64,000 nucleotides of DNA from Byssothecium circinans (Eukaryota; Ascomycota; Dothideomycetes; Pleosporales; Massarinaceae): NCBI GenBank assembly GCA_010015675.1, contig ML976989.1, positions 347,486 through 411,485 on the forward strand, written 5' to 3'. The position numbers and the translations under genes are program-made. Below, piece after piece: positions 29,801 to 39,465 of this stretch (the first letter of the stretch is position 1; every line of letters starts with the position of its first letter). Under the pieces are notes generated by a model. It searched no databases. It saw only the letters and a list, made by a program, of their open reading frames with translations, and was not told the DNA's origin.

Positions 29801-30987
29801 TCAACGGCACTTCAAACAAATACAGACAACCGGAGGCACCTGCAAGTCACCATCACGCACAAAGACCGCAGCAGCCCCAATCGCGATCGGCTCAGATCAT
29901 CCCCAAGAAACCCCAATCGAATGGCAAGAAAGCCGTCATTACGCCCGAATCTATCACTGTGAACCCGGCTAAACCTCCCGCGACCGATGGCGATTATTCC
30001 GAAGCCTACTACAAATCAACAGCGCCTATCGATCGCACTGAGACCAAGTGGTTCGAATTGCGAGCTATGGGTGTCGATCCGAGCCAACATCTCAAGCGTA
30101 AATCTCTGGAGATGGATGATGGCGAGCACTCAGAGGTCGAGCTCAAGCGCGTCCGCCGCTCTCCGACCTCGACGCTCCTCAAGCGAAAATCCCTGGAGAT
30201 GGATGACGATGAGCAATCCGAGGTTGAAACTAAGCGCGTGCGCCGCTCGCCGTCCTCGACGTTCCGAGCATCTTCGACGACACCTCTCCCTAACCAAGGC
30301 ACCCCGATTCTCAGCAGCGCTACCCACGATGTTATCCGTCGGGCTCGCGAGCTTCTTGCTGGGTCAAATGCACCACAGCACTCTCCGCCAAATGGTTCTA
30401 GACGAAGTGTGAGCTCGGGATTCTCTCAGCCTGTCCCTCAGTTGTCGATGTTCGGGCGCAACATCGGCGCGGCTCCCCCTACCAAGGCTCCTGCCTACCG
30501 GAATCGCACTAGCCGTTTTGTACCGCAGCACCTATACGGCAAAGGTGCTGAAGCGGTACGTGCTTATCGCGAACAATATTGCGGAAGCACTCCCATCAAG
30601 AACGAGCCGCTCCAATTTTCCTCTCCGGTCCCGACACAACAGTCTTACGCTCACACGGGTGAGACGCAGCCTGAGCATGACAATACTTTCAAGTATAATG
30701 TAAACGAACCAGAGGACGCCGAAGATGCCGACGAAGAGTCGCTCATTAGCTACTCTGATGCAGAGTCCGAGGGCGGTGAGCAATTCGCTCACCCACAGCA
30801 CGAAGAGTTTGGAAGATACAATGAGGGCGCTGAGTTTAACGAGGGCGAAGAGGAAGATGGTTTTGAAGAGCAGTATGATGAGTATGACGAGGAAGGAGAT
30901 GAGGAGCTGGAAATGGATGGAGGTTTCGAGCAGTATGCGCAACAGCCGGGCGCTACTCACGACGACGCCATTGAACTGTCCGACTAA
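26850..30987 (+). CDS. SAC3: SAC3/GANP-family mRNA export scaffold (TREX-2)
   Basis: Sac3 is the scaffold of TREX-2 at the inner face of nuclear pores, binding Thp1, Sem1, Sus1 and Cdc31 and coupling transcription to mRNA export. Four exons (26850-27121, 27266-27374, 27426-28647, 28709-30987) give 1293 residues. Residues 1-90 are an RGG-rich box. The SAC3/GANP signature follows: GRVDFTKRVDLVGSCTEMCP, EYERVRRINERDFKAAE and TTCLRTLAYMFGRIEE. After the helical domain comes an FG/Ser/Pro-rich part, a long Gln/Glu/Arg coiled coil (about 29160-29480), a helical segment with KWWEQIQKKKKRAGARL and a strongly acidic tail. A 29-residue tandem duplication lies at 30091-30264. The Sus1-binding segment is probably within 29480-29760, an inference from helix content. 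Confidence 0.9.
30091..30264 (+). repeat. 87-bp tandem duplication inside SAC3
   Basis: Two adjacent 87-nt units (30091-30177 and 30178-30264) encode LKRKSLEMDDGEHSEVELKR plus VRRSPTSTL and its near copy with DDEQSEVETKRVRRSPSST. They differ by scattered substitutions and keep frame. Each unit carries KRK and KRVRR basic clusters resembling a bipartite nuclear-localisation signal. Confidence 0.85.
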
Positions 30988-32738
30988 ATTCCTCACCGGT
31001 ATCGCCACCGAAAAATAAGACCACGGCCATCGTGGCATTACATCAAGTATGCAACACCTTAAAGACCACGACCATCATATCGTGGCACTATCACATCAAA
31101 TACTCGACACAATCAAGACCACGGCCATCGTGGCATCGTTACCCTTTGCATACCCCACCGGCGCTTCCGACAGGTCACGGCTGTTCATCTCGAAAAAAAT
31201 TGGAGGGACTCTTCAAGGTTTACGGGGGAGGCACACGGACGGCATTTTGTTTTCAGCATTGCATAGCCTAGGTGTTTTTTTTTTCAAGCCCCGGCATCAC
31301 GGAAACTTTTCACTGGGAAAACAGAAAGGAAAGGAAAGGAGCTTTTTTTGTCATGACGGACACGGCTGCTTTGTGTTATGATACCCGATACCCACGTATT
31401 CAGGCGGAGCTTTGAGAGGTGTTTGGGTGGGTGGATATTTCAAAGGCCCCTCTGTGCAATAGAATTAGACTTGCGTGTATAGCAAGCATAGCATGATGTG
31501 CCCGCTGGGTGCCATCTGAGGTGAGGGCATCTTTGGGAGAATATGCATGTGTTTTCCATGGGATTTTTGGTCTTTTGAATGGAGACTTGGTGGTTCTGTG
31601 TGAGATGGTTTGTTTGGATGTCCATGCTGCTTGTCGCTTTGCGTTCGCCTTCGCGTCGGGCAACGTGAAGTTGGCACGTCCTCTGTTCTGTTCTGTTCTG
31701 TTCGTGGCCAGCGAGACTCACTTCAGCGCTCAACGGCATATCCACGTATGCGCCTCCTCACACTCCTCTACCCACCGTGAGTCATTCTCGTCTGTGCATA
31801 TACCAAGTACGGTGGCGTAACCTCAGGTATTCCACTTCTGCGCGTCCTTGCAGTGAAACAGCGGTTCCCTTACGTACAGGGTGAAAGAGGAATACCGGTA
31901 CGTCTGATGCCTAGACCTCGATACCCGCCCCATATCATCTGCTACCTTCCCATATGGGTGGAACATGCGTAGTCTCCTGCGAGTAGAGTGCGGGACCCTC
32001 GCTTCGTGCCGTTCCTTTGGTCTGTGGCTGAGCTGACTGAGTAGCGCAGGCAGGTTATGGTAAGGGTGGGCCTGCAATATGAAGATGGCAGGTCAGGTGA
32101 AGACATGGCAAGGCATGGCAAGGCGTGGTGGCTTCCCTGATCCTGGACCTGAACCTTGGGAATGGCGTGCTTGGAGGTGTGTGTAAGGTGGGGCGGGCAA
32201 GCACGGCAAGTTGGGGTGTGGTGGGTAGGTTGGTAGGGAAGGGACTTAGGGTAGGTAGGGTAGCTAGGCAGGTTGTACAAAGCGTATATCATGCTTTTTC
32301 ACCGCTTTGAGTGCATGTCTGTCTTGCTGAAAGGATCGGTGCACTACGTCATTTTTGGCAACGTGCGGCTGGGTTTGGATAGGAACAGGTGGTTCTTGCA
32401 GAAGGTTCCGATAGGTCAGCGGTATGACCTCTCGGGGGTTGTTCATGGGTAGAGGCGGGAGGGGAGTGATGCCTAGATGCACATAGGTGGTCGTTTATGT
32501 TGCGGTGTCTTGGTGTGGTATTTTGTTCCTAGTGCGAACGGTGTGTAGGACTGGGCTGAGCTGAGGAGACGGCAGTGTAGTGGAAGGTTCTTCTGGGGTA
32601 GAAGGTGGTCGTCTGTTGTGATATAGTTTAAAATAGACATTATCTATCTCGACCGCTTCTGGTACTTTCCTCCGGCTTGAACTTCTCTTACCGCCGTAGC
32701 AGAGTAGCTCATTCAACGAACCCACACTATGGTTGCTA
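30988..32738. other. Intergenic spacer downstream of SAC3
   Basis: No gene is supported. Three short inverted repeats with CCACG/CGTGG arms lie just after the SAC3 stop (31021-31133). The rest has only short frames, a T-run at 31276-31286 and G-rich tracts near 32200-32260. Confidence 0.4.
31021..31133. repeat. Three CCACG...CGTGG inverted repeats
   Basis: CCACGGCCATCGTGG occurs at 31021-31035 and 31119-31133, with a degenerate member having a longer loop at 31066-31085. Each has 5-bp complementary arms. They lie 34-146 bp after the SAC3 stop, so they would fall in its 3' untranslated region. Confidence 0.6.
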
Positions 32739-32922
32739 TTTCCCTAAAATAGGGGCATTTTTTTGCATCTTTTAACCCCTATTTTAGAGTCTAAAACACC
32801 CTGAAGTAGGGTGATTTTTTTGCGCAATTAGGGGTTCTTTCCCTAAAATAGGGGGTTAGATACCCTATAATAGGGGGTTCAACGTCCCTAAAATAGGGTA
32901 TTTATCCCCTATTTTAGGGAAA
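32739..32922. mobile_element. 184-bp AT-rich element with 17-bp terminal inverted repeats (MITE-like)
   Basis: The left end TTTCCCTAAAATAGGGG (32739-32755) is the exact reverse complement of the right end (32906-32922). Inside are further copies of the 13-mer CCCTAWWWTAGGG: 32841-32853, 32863-32875 (CCCTATAATAGGG) and 32886-32898, with degenerate ones at 32777-32788 and 32799-32811. Each full copy is itself a 5-bp inverted repeat around three A/T bases. No coding frame and no clear target-site duplication are visible. Its base composition contrasts with the surrounding sequence. A non-autonomous DNA transposon or fold-back element is the simplest reading. Confidence 0.6.
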
Positions 32923-35348
32923 ACGAGGTTGTAGTGCACCAGCCCAATCTTCCCCTTCACTTACCGTCAGAAAGCTTCCCGTCGGCCAAGAAAACCAATC
33001 CCGCGTCCCCAATATTCAGCGGGAAAGCAAAAGGCCGACAATCCCGCTATCCAGGGCACAGGTCCTACACAACGCATTCTGGCGATCTTCAGATTAGGTG
33101 ATGTCACACGATCACCTTCTCTATGTAGATACCCGTGCATTGATCCATCCGCACATCTACGTATACATGCAGGCAGCCTCGTTCAAGCGATCGATGCTGG
33201 GCACAACATGCGCATACGGCGTCTAACACATCTCCAGCGGGAGTATCCATCCCGTAGCCGCGATGACCCAAGATTCCACAGCCTGAAAGTCAAACCAAGC
33301 ATAATCCCCTTTAGCGATTTCCAGGCCGGTTCCTTTACCCTTTCCCCGTACCACCCAACACAGCATTGCCAGCCTCACACGCACGTCTTCCCAAAGCAGA
33401 AGCGTGCCGTCCATCCGAGACAACCACCGGTATAACGTCTCAACTATGGTTCACGAAGGACGGGGAACTGGGATCCAGCATCTCGTTGTTGTGTGGAGGC
33501 TTTACCCCTTCTTGTCTTTGATCGCTCAGTCTCCCGTCGCTTTCTTATCTCAACTTTCCTTCATAGTCTTGAAGGTCTTTCGTGTAACACAGCACTCAGA
33601 TCAGATCGTATATGTACACTACACGCAGTGCATACATGACATTTGACGCGCGATGCGCTGTCCAATACCATCGATACGATCCAATCGAGATCCCTCGCCC
33701 CAAGACTCGTTCACTCCGACGCAGGCACGCAGGGTGCCGAAACCAGGAAAGTATCTCCACACAAAAACACATACTACCACTGAGGCTGGGGAGTTGGGAG
33801 TTGGGGGCTGGGAGCTGGGAGCTGGGACGGGGGGTCTGGGCTCCACACTGCTGCCTCTCTTATTATTCGCTCGTCACTTTCCGCTCTTCAAATTCAAGCC
33901 CCCTCCTTCGAGGATCGCCGGCGCGGTTAGATTAGATTGACACACGATACGAGATCGGCCTGTTTGTCCGATCGGAATTCATATCGTACCGCCGTGGTAG
34001 TACCAGTATCACAGCGGGCACGCGTGCACGCATCTACCACCCAGGCTGTCGTGGAAAAGCGATCTTGGGGGCAATCAAAGAATTAACCTCCGAGCCTTTC
34101 GGTGGGATAATCCGTATGCACTGTTATTTCCCTTGGGTAACAGGTATTGATCACGCCTGCTCCCTGAGACCTCCGTTACCCGCGAGAGCCGAAGGACTGG
34201 GTAATTAGCTGCCGCGCGGTATATCTGGGTTCTTCCGTCTTGGAATATGTATGTCGGGCGGGTGGAAATTGATGCAGTGAAGGTAGGGAAGCCGATCGGT
34301 GAAGTTTTGCTTTTCTTTTGCATTGTTGAGGTTGGGTTTGACGTCGGGTACGCGATCCGATACCTATGTGAGAGGATGGGTTGGAAGGTATGTATGTACT
34401 GGACATAGCATTGTTAGGTCTCGGGCTAGGCTCGGGTACGGAAACCATCTTGACATCTTACTCGTGGATGCGTACAGTAGACTTGAAGCGATAAGCGCAA
34501 GCGCGTATGTGTATATTCCTTCAGTGTATGATCACCCATCTTCTACACATCCAAAACATACTCCCACTACAAATGAACCCCCTTCCTCATTACCACATCC
34601 CTCTATCACCCACATCCCCTCACTGTACTATACCCAATGTACCAAATCCAAGATCTGTACCCGACATCCCCTCACACCCGGATCCTTCACATTTCGATCT
34701 CGTATCCCCAATGCGCGCTAAAAGCGCTAATCCCACATCGCGCCTAGTAGCCGCAGCAAACGGTGAACCAGACGCCCATCTGCCGCGAGGCCCCTAGAAG
34801 TCTTTTAGGTCACATTGCCGCTGTGGCGTGGGAGCCATGGATGGACAGGTATGGGATACCCCTGGCAAAGCTGTGCTGGGGGATAAGGAAAGGATACCTT
34901 GAACATTGGAGTGTGGAGGAGGTGGGCAGGGCTTGGCGAATGGATGCGAGTATTAGACGCGGGTAGCACAGGTTGACGGGATGAAGTTTCGTCACGTGAA
35001 GTTGCGCTAACTAATTTAAGCTAATCAGTGGTCGTTCCTCTGGCCACCCCGTGGTAGGAATCGCATGATTGCAGATGGAGAGATGAGAGCAGGGGTATGG
35101 TATAGATAGTTATCTACTGACTTAGGTGGCGTACCACGGCACTCTGGTAACGGCAGAGTTCCGGTATAGCACGTAAGCAAAGTGTCGCAAATGACGAGAC
35201 AGCTATATCGGGCTGACCTGCACCCCCGGTCGTTACCGTGATCAAGTGCATCATGATCTCATCCCAATCATGCCGACATTACTAAAGATTGTACAAGAAA
35301 TTCATTGAATCAGATAAACGAATCTGCATACGAGAAGCAATAGTGCAC
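32923..35348. other. Intergenic spacer with G-rich tandem run
   Basis: No gene is supported in these 2.4 kb. A G-run array at 33787-33835 (repeated GGGAGTTGGG/GGGAGCTGGG units) is the main structured feature. Short frames do not chain through plausible introns. Confidence 0.4.
33787..33835 (+). repeat. GGGAGYT tandem array, potential G-quadruplex
   Basis: At least six runs of three or more G separated by 2-5 bases occur on the plus strand, fitting the G3+N1-7 pattern several times over. The unit is GGGAGTT or GGGAGCT. Confidence 0.6.
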
Positions 35349-37069
35349 TCAACGGGGCTCGACAGCAGGAAAGAATCGAGGGCCAGAGTACCCGAAAAAT
35401 TGCACACTCTCGATGTCAATGTTGCCGTCATGGGTCGGGCTCCATAGTTTCAGTAGCACGAACTTTCCAGAACTGCGTAGGGTTAGTTGTCAATATGCTA
35501 ATCGTAAAGAGAATTGTGCACTTACATGGCAGGGTGGAACTTGATTGTGATCTTGTTTTTGTGCCGAGCAATGAAGAAACGAGCATGGGGTTCGACCAAA
35601 CCTTCACCATCGGTGTCCTGTCCAATACGGCTTGGAGCGCGCAGTCTCGTTGCGCGGATAGGGTCGACGGATCGCTGGCTTCTCCAACGTCGCTCGTTGA
35701 AGTTTTCCCAAGAGTCCAAGGCGCGGGCTCGTCGTAGCAGAGGCACTCGCGCCGAGGCATCGTTGCCTTCTTCTTCGTCGCTCTCTGAGCGCCAGCGGCT
35801 TTCGCGTCTGAGCCGATCGGCCATGATTGCCGGACTTGGCATCGTAGCGTTGTCGTCCGAGTCTTCTTGGTCGTCTTCTGTAGTGATAGCAAATGGCGGG
35901 GGTGTCGGAGCGGAAACTCCAGCGGCGGCAGGGTCATCATCGTCAATATAGTATGGGCAATTCTCTGGTAGGACATCGTTTGATTCGTTCCCATTCGTAC
36001 GTGATTGCCCTGAGCGGCTTCGATCTAAGAGTGGAGTCAACTCAGTTCGAAGTTGGCGAGTGCGCAGTCTCAGCCGTTCAATCTGCTCTTCCATACCTCG
36101 TCTCGATTGTTCCCAGATCTCCGGGTCTTCAATTGCTTCCCGTAAGGAAAGTATCTGCTCATCTGATGGGCTTGGGGAGGGTGATGTGGTGGGTGAGCGC
36201 GAAGCATAGTCTATTTTGTAGGCCGAGGTGCCTGAGACGAGATCGTCCGCAGACATTGATACAAATATCAGTCCTTCTTGAACAGGAGCAGTAAAGCCGC
36301 GATCTGGTGCGCGGATCACGATCTTTTCCAAGCAAAACGGGGTCTCTCCGTGATGCTTGAGTAGGAGATTACACTTTGAGTCCTCGCTGCAATACACGCT
36401 CTTGTCGTTATTCAAGACATTCTGAGCTTTGTAGAGCCGCTCCGAGTTGTGCTTGTCGTGTTCGCCTCCATCGCAGCTGACGATGCTCATCTTCAGCCGT
36501 CCTGAAACAGTCTGGCCCTTGTATCCATACTTGAAGCCATAATGCTCAGAGGCTCGACCACTATCATGGTCAAGTTTCCGTCTCTTCGACTGCCTCCGTG
36601 GTTCGTCTGCGTCACTGGTTGGGCTGCGCTCTCTACGATGGGAGTTTAGAACCGCAAACGGATTAATTGCGTGGCCACTTTGGTCTAGTATAGCCCGACT
36701 CGATTCTAACACCGAGTGTGAGCTGCGAAGGATGGACCGTTGTCGATCCATCAGATCTAGCGAGGGGTCACGCTCCCGTTCTGCATGGGGTGGTATGGTT
36801 CTGCGAGCGTCCCGAAGCATTTCTCGCCTCCTGGCGCGAGTGAGTAGGGGCACTCTTGGAGCCTCGTCATCCTCTCTTTCAGCTGTGGCCCGCCGTTCCC
36901 TTTCACGATGCCGTTGGCCAAGGAAGCGCGTGAGGCCTTCGACTCTTGCATTGCCGGCTGGCCTTGTTCGCGATGCCGATGGCGGAGAAGCCGTCGCTTG
37001 CGGGTAATCAAAGCTCCCCGACGTGAAGGTAAAGCTGGTCGGGGGTGGTGGGGATGGCGAGTTCGGCAT
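35349..37069 (-). CDS. Conserved fungal protein with possible split discoidin-like domain
   Basis: Two exons: the first runs from 37069 to 35527, and the second begins near 35473 and ends at 35349. The first exon alone would end FHPAM-stop. Splicing at the GTAAGT donor inside that ATG continues as SGKFVLLKLWSPTHDGNIDI, ESVQFFGYSGPRFFPA, which clearly looks conserved. The N-terminal third is Arg/Ser-rich and disordered with basic clusters (RRQSKRRKLDHD). Then comes YKAQNVLNNDKSVYCSEDSK, CNLLLKHHGETPFCLEKIVI and FTAPVQEGLIFVS, followed by a long Ser/Pro/Glu-rich insertion with a short coiled coil. The start and end blocks together resemble the first and last strands of a galactose-binding (F5/8C or APC10-like) sandwich. 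I do not recognise a named gene; the fold is inference. Confidence 0.68.
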
Positions 37070-37498
37070 GGGGGACGATGACGTTGCACTTGGCGGTCAT
37101 GGGTTGTGCGAGATTGGTGAATGAGAGTGTGGTTGTCTGTTCTTGGGTGAGATAGAATTTGCTGTTTCCCATCGACTTGTTGAACAAGATGCTGCAATGC
37201 CCTGGCCAGTGATGGGTTGCGGACGGAGATGATTGCGGAGCTGAGGCCGTCGAACAAGCACGCGGTCATGAAAGCCACCCCCACTAGCGCGCACGGACCC
37301 AACTTTAACGCCGATCTAATCGTATCCAATTAATGCGGCTCAAGTGAAATCAGGTCCGACAGCGTCATTTCTCTCTCGCCTTCACCTTTGCTTGCGTCGC
37401 TGCGCTCGCTTAAAGAAGGCCTCAATCATAGCCACCGTCCAACTCCCCTACATCTTCGACCTCGACAATCCTCATATCGCGAAACCAAGCACAACACC
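37070..37498. promoter_or_regulatory. Divergent promoter between the discoidin-like gene and AOS1
   Basis: These 429 bp between two head-to-head start codons must carry both promoters. A minus-strand open frame here (to 37329) begins only with a TTG and overlaps the upstream gene; it is not considered coding. Confidence 0.5.
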
Positions 37499-38876
37499 AT
37501 GGCCAACCCAATTGCACCTCCAGTCGTAGCACCCACCACCAACGGCAATGGCATTTTCCCCGCAGAAGACGCAGCCGGACAGACAGTGGCAGCAATCGCC
37601 CAGGCAGAGACGGTCTCAGCAGGCAAGAGCGCCCAAAACAGCCTCAGAAAACACCACTAACTTAAGGACAGACGAGATCGCCCTGTATGACCGCCAAATC
37701 CGCCTTTGGGGCCTCGAGGCTCAGAACCGGTGAGCCAGACCCCAGAAACACCCTGCCAGTCCATGCTAAGAGCAACAGCATCCGCAATGCCAACATCCTC
37801 CTAGTTTCCATCAAGGCCTTCGCCAACGAAGTCGCAAAGAACCTCGTCCTCGCCGGCATCGGTTCAATCACACTGGCAGACAGCGAGGTGGTCACTGAAG
37901 AGGATCTAGGCGCCCAATTCTTCGTTAACGATGCAGATGTGGGCAAGAACGTGAGCAAGATCCCGACATTAATCCCCCACCCTCCGCTAACATCACCCAG
38001 CGTGCCGAAGCCGCAGCCCCTGAGGTCCAGAAGCTGAACCCGCGCGTCAAGGTCAATGTGATTCCCGCGGATGTCACCAAGAACGCCCCAACATTCTTCG
38101 AAGCTTTCGATGTCATCATTGCGACCGACTTGCCCTTCATGGCTATGACCGACGTGAACGCAGGTGCGCGTGTCGCGAACCGACCGTTCTACGCCGGCGG
38201 TACCTATGGTCTCTACGGCTACATCTTTACTGATCTAGGTGCACATGAATTCGTAATCGAGAGGGACTCAAATCAGGCAACGAAAATCGCACCCGAGACC
38301 GCCACGCGCAGCGTCATCGACACCAAGCTCAGGAAGAGCGGCAACAAGACGATCGAGCTGGTCACGAAGCGCGAGCTCTACAGTCCCCTTCTACTCGCAA
38401 ACACCTCACCACTCGCTCCAGAGATGCAATCCAAACGCAAGCTAAAAAACGTGCACCCGCTCCTAACCTGCATCCGCACTCTCTGGGACTACCAGCGCAA
38501 CAACAAAGACGGCGCCATTTACCCCGCCCACACCAAAGAGTCTCTCGAGGCCTTCATCACCTCAGCCAAGGAGAAGCACCTAGAGCTCAAACTACTTCCC
38601 GAGACGCTAACAGCCGACTTCCTCAAATCCTTCCTCGCGAACCTAGGCTCCGAACTCGCGCCCGTGACTGCCTTCCTCGGCGGACAGCTGGCTCAGGATG
38701 TCATCAACGTTCTCGGCAAACGCGAACAGCCCATCCAGAACCTCATGCTGTTCGATGGTGAGGATTGCGCTGGTCCTGTGTATGCTTTACACCCCATCTT
38801 CCCCAATAACCCCATCGTTCCTATTCCTGGAATCCTTCCTGTAGAGACTCCTGCTACTGCTACTATGGTGCTTTAA
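37499..38876 (+). CDS. AOS1: SUMO-activating enzyme E1 subunit AOS1 (SAE1/Rad31)
   Basis: Aos1 pairs with Uba2 to form the E1 that adenylates and activates SUMO. Four exons (37499-37622, 37672-37729, 37779-37950, 38001-38876) give 409 residues. Hallmarks are EIALYDRQIRLWGLEAQNRI, then NEVAKNLVLAGIGSITLADS, EEDLGAQFFVNDADVGKN, and the C-terminal PVTAFLGGQLAQDVINVLGK with MLFDGEDCAGPVY. As expected for the Aos1 half, there is no catalytic-cysteine domain; the usual glycine-rich loop is replaced by VSIKAFANE. The first intron (37623-37671) is in phase only with a GC donor (CAG|GCAAGA). A further coding-looking stretch to 39075 (ADSEDFLKTVGMSDGAKIRK) may be a C-terminal exon, but no clean donor was found. 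Confidence 0.88.
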
Positions 38877-39465
38877 TTGTTTACGCTTTTGCCAAGGTTT
38901 GGGTATGCTAATTGGGGTTCCTTTGGGCTGTAGGTATGTTCTCGCGGATTCCGAGGACTTTTTGAAGACTGTAGGGATGTCGGACGGGGCGAAGATCAGG
39001 AAGAAGGAAGAGGAGTTAGATGAGGAGAAGCAGCGGACGGCTAAGGAGGCGGCAGATGTCATCGTCATCGACTGATTGGCTAGTTTACGAGTGGGTCTCC
39101 AGTCAAAGCCAAAAGACTGGATACGTTTTTCATGGTTTCAGAGGCTTGAAATGTGCCGAAACTTCTGCCCTTGCAAATGCATCCTTGCTGTTCTGGCTTA
39201 GATATGAGGCTGGGAGTAGCTTTGGCATGAGCGAAGCATGGTATAGCCGCGGAATATATATACCCCCTACACGCTGTATGGATGCTTGGAGATTTGACTC
39301 TTAAGAAACAGGCTTGCCCAATTGTATTCGAATTGAAAGATCAACCCTCGCTGCGTGAGACAGTTTGGCCATATACCAAAGTCCAAACACGCTATACGCA
39401 ATTCCCAAACTTCTTCGCATGCCCAATCTTCCCCTCCAGAACCCATCTATCCATCCATCCATCCC
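38877..39465. other. Convergent intergenic region between AOS1 and PBN1
   Basis: This is the shared 3' region of two convergent genes. The first 200 bases contain a plus-strand frame ending at 39075 with protein-like composition (EELDEEKQRTAKEAADVIVI) that may belong to AOS1. A CATC tetranucleotide run lies at about 39447-39464. Confidence 0.4.

Noticed and set aside
36757..37329. 190-codon minus-strand frame upstream of the discoidin-like gene
   Set aside because: It starts with TTG and overlaps the real start in another frame, with Arg/His-rich composition.
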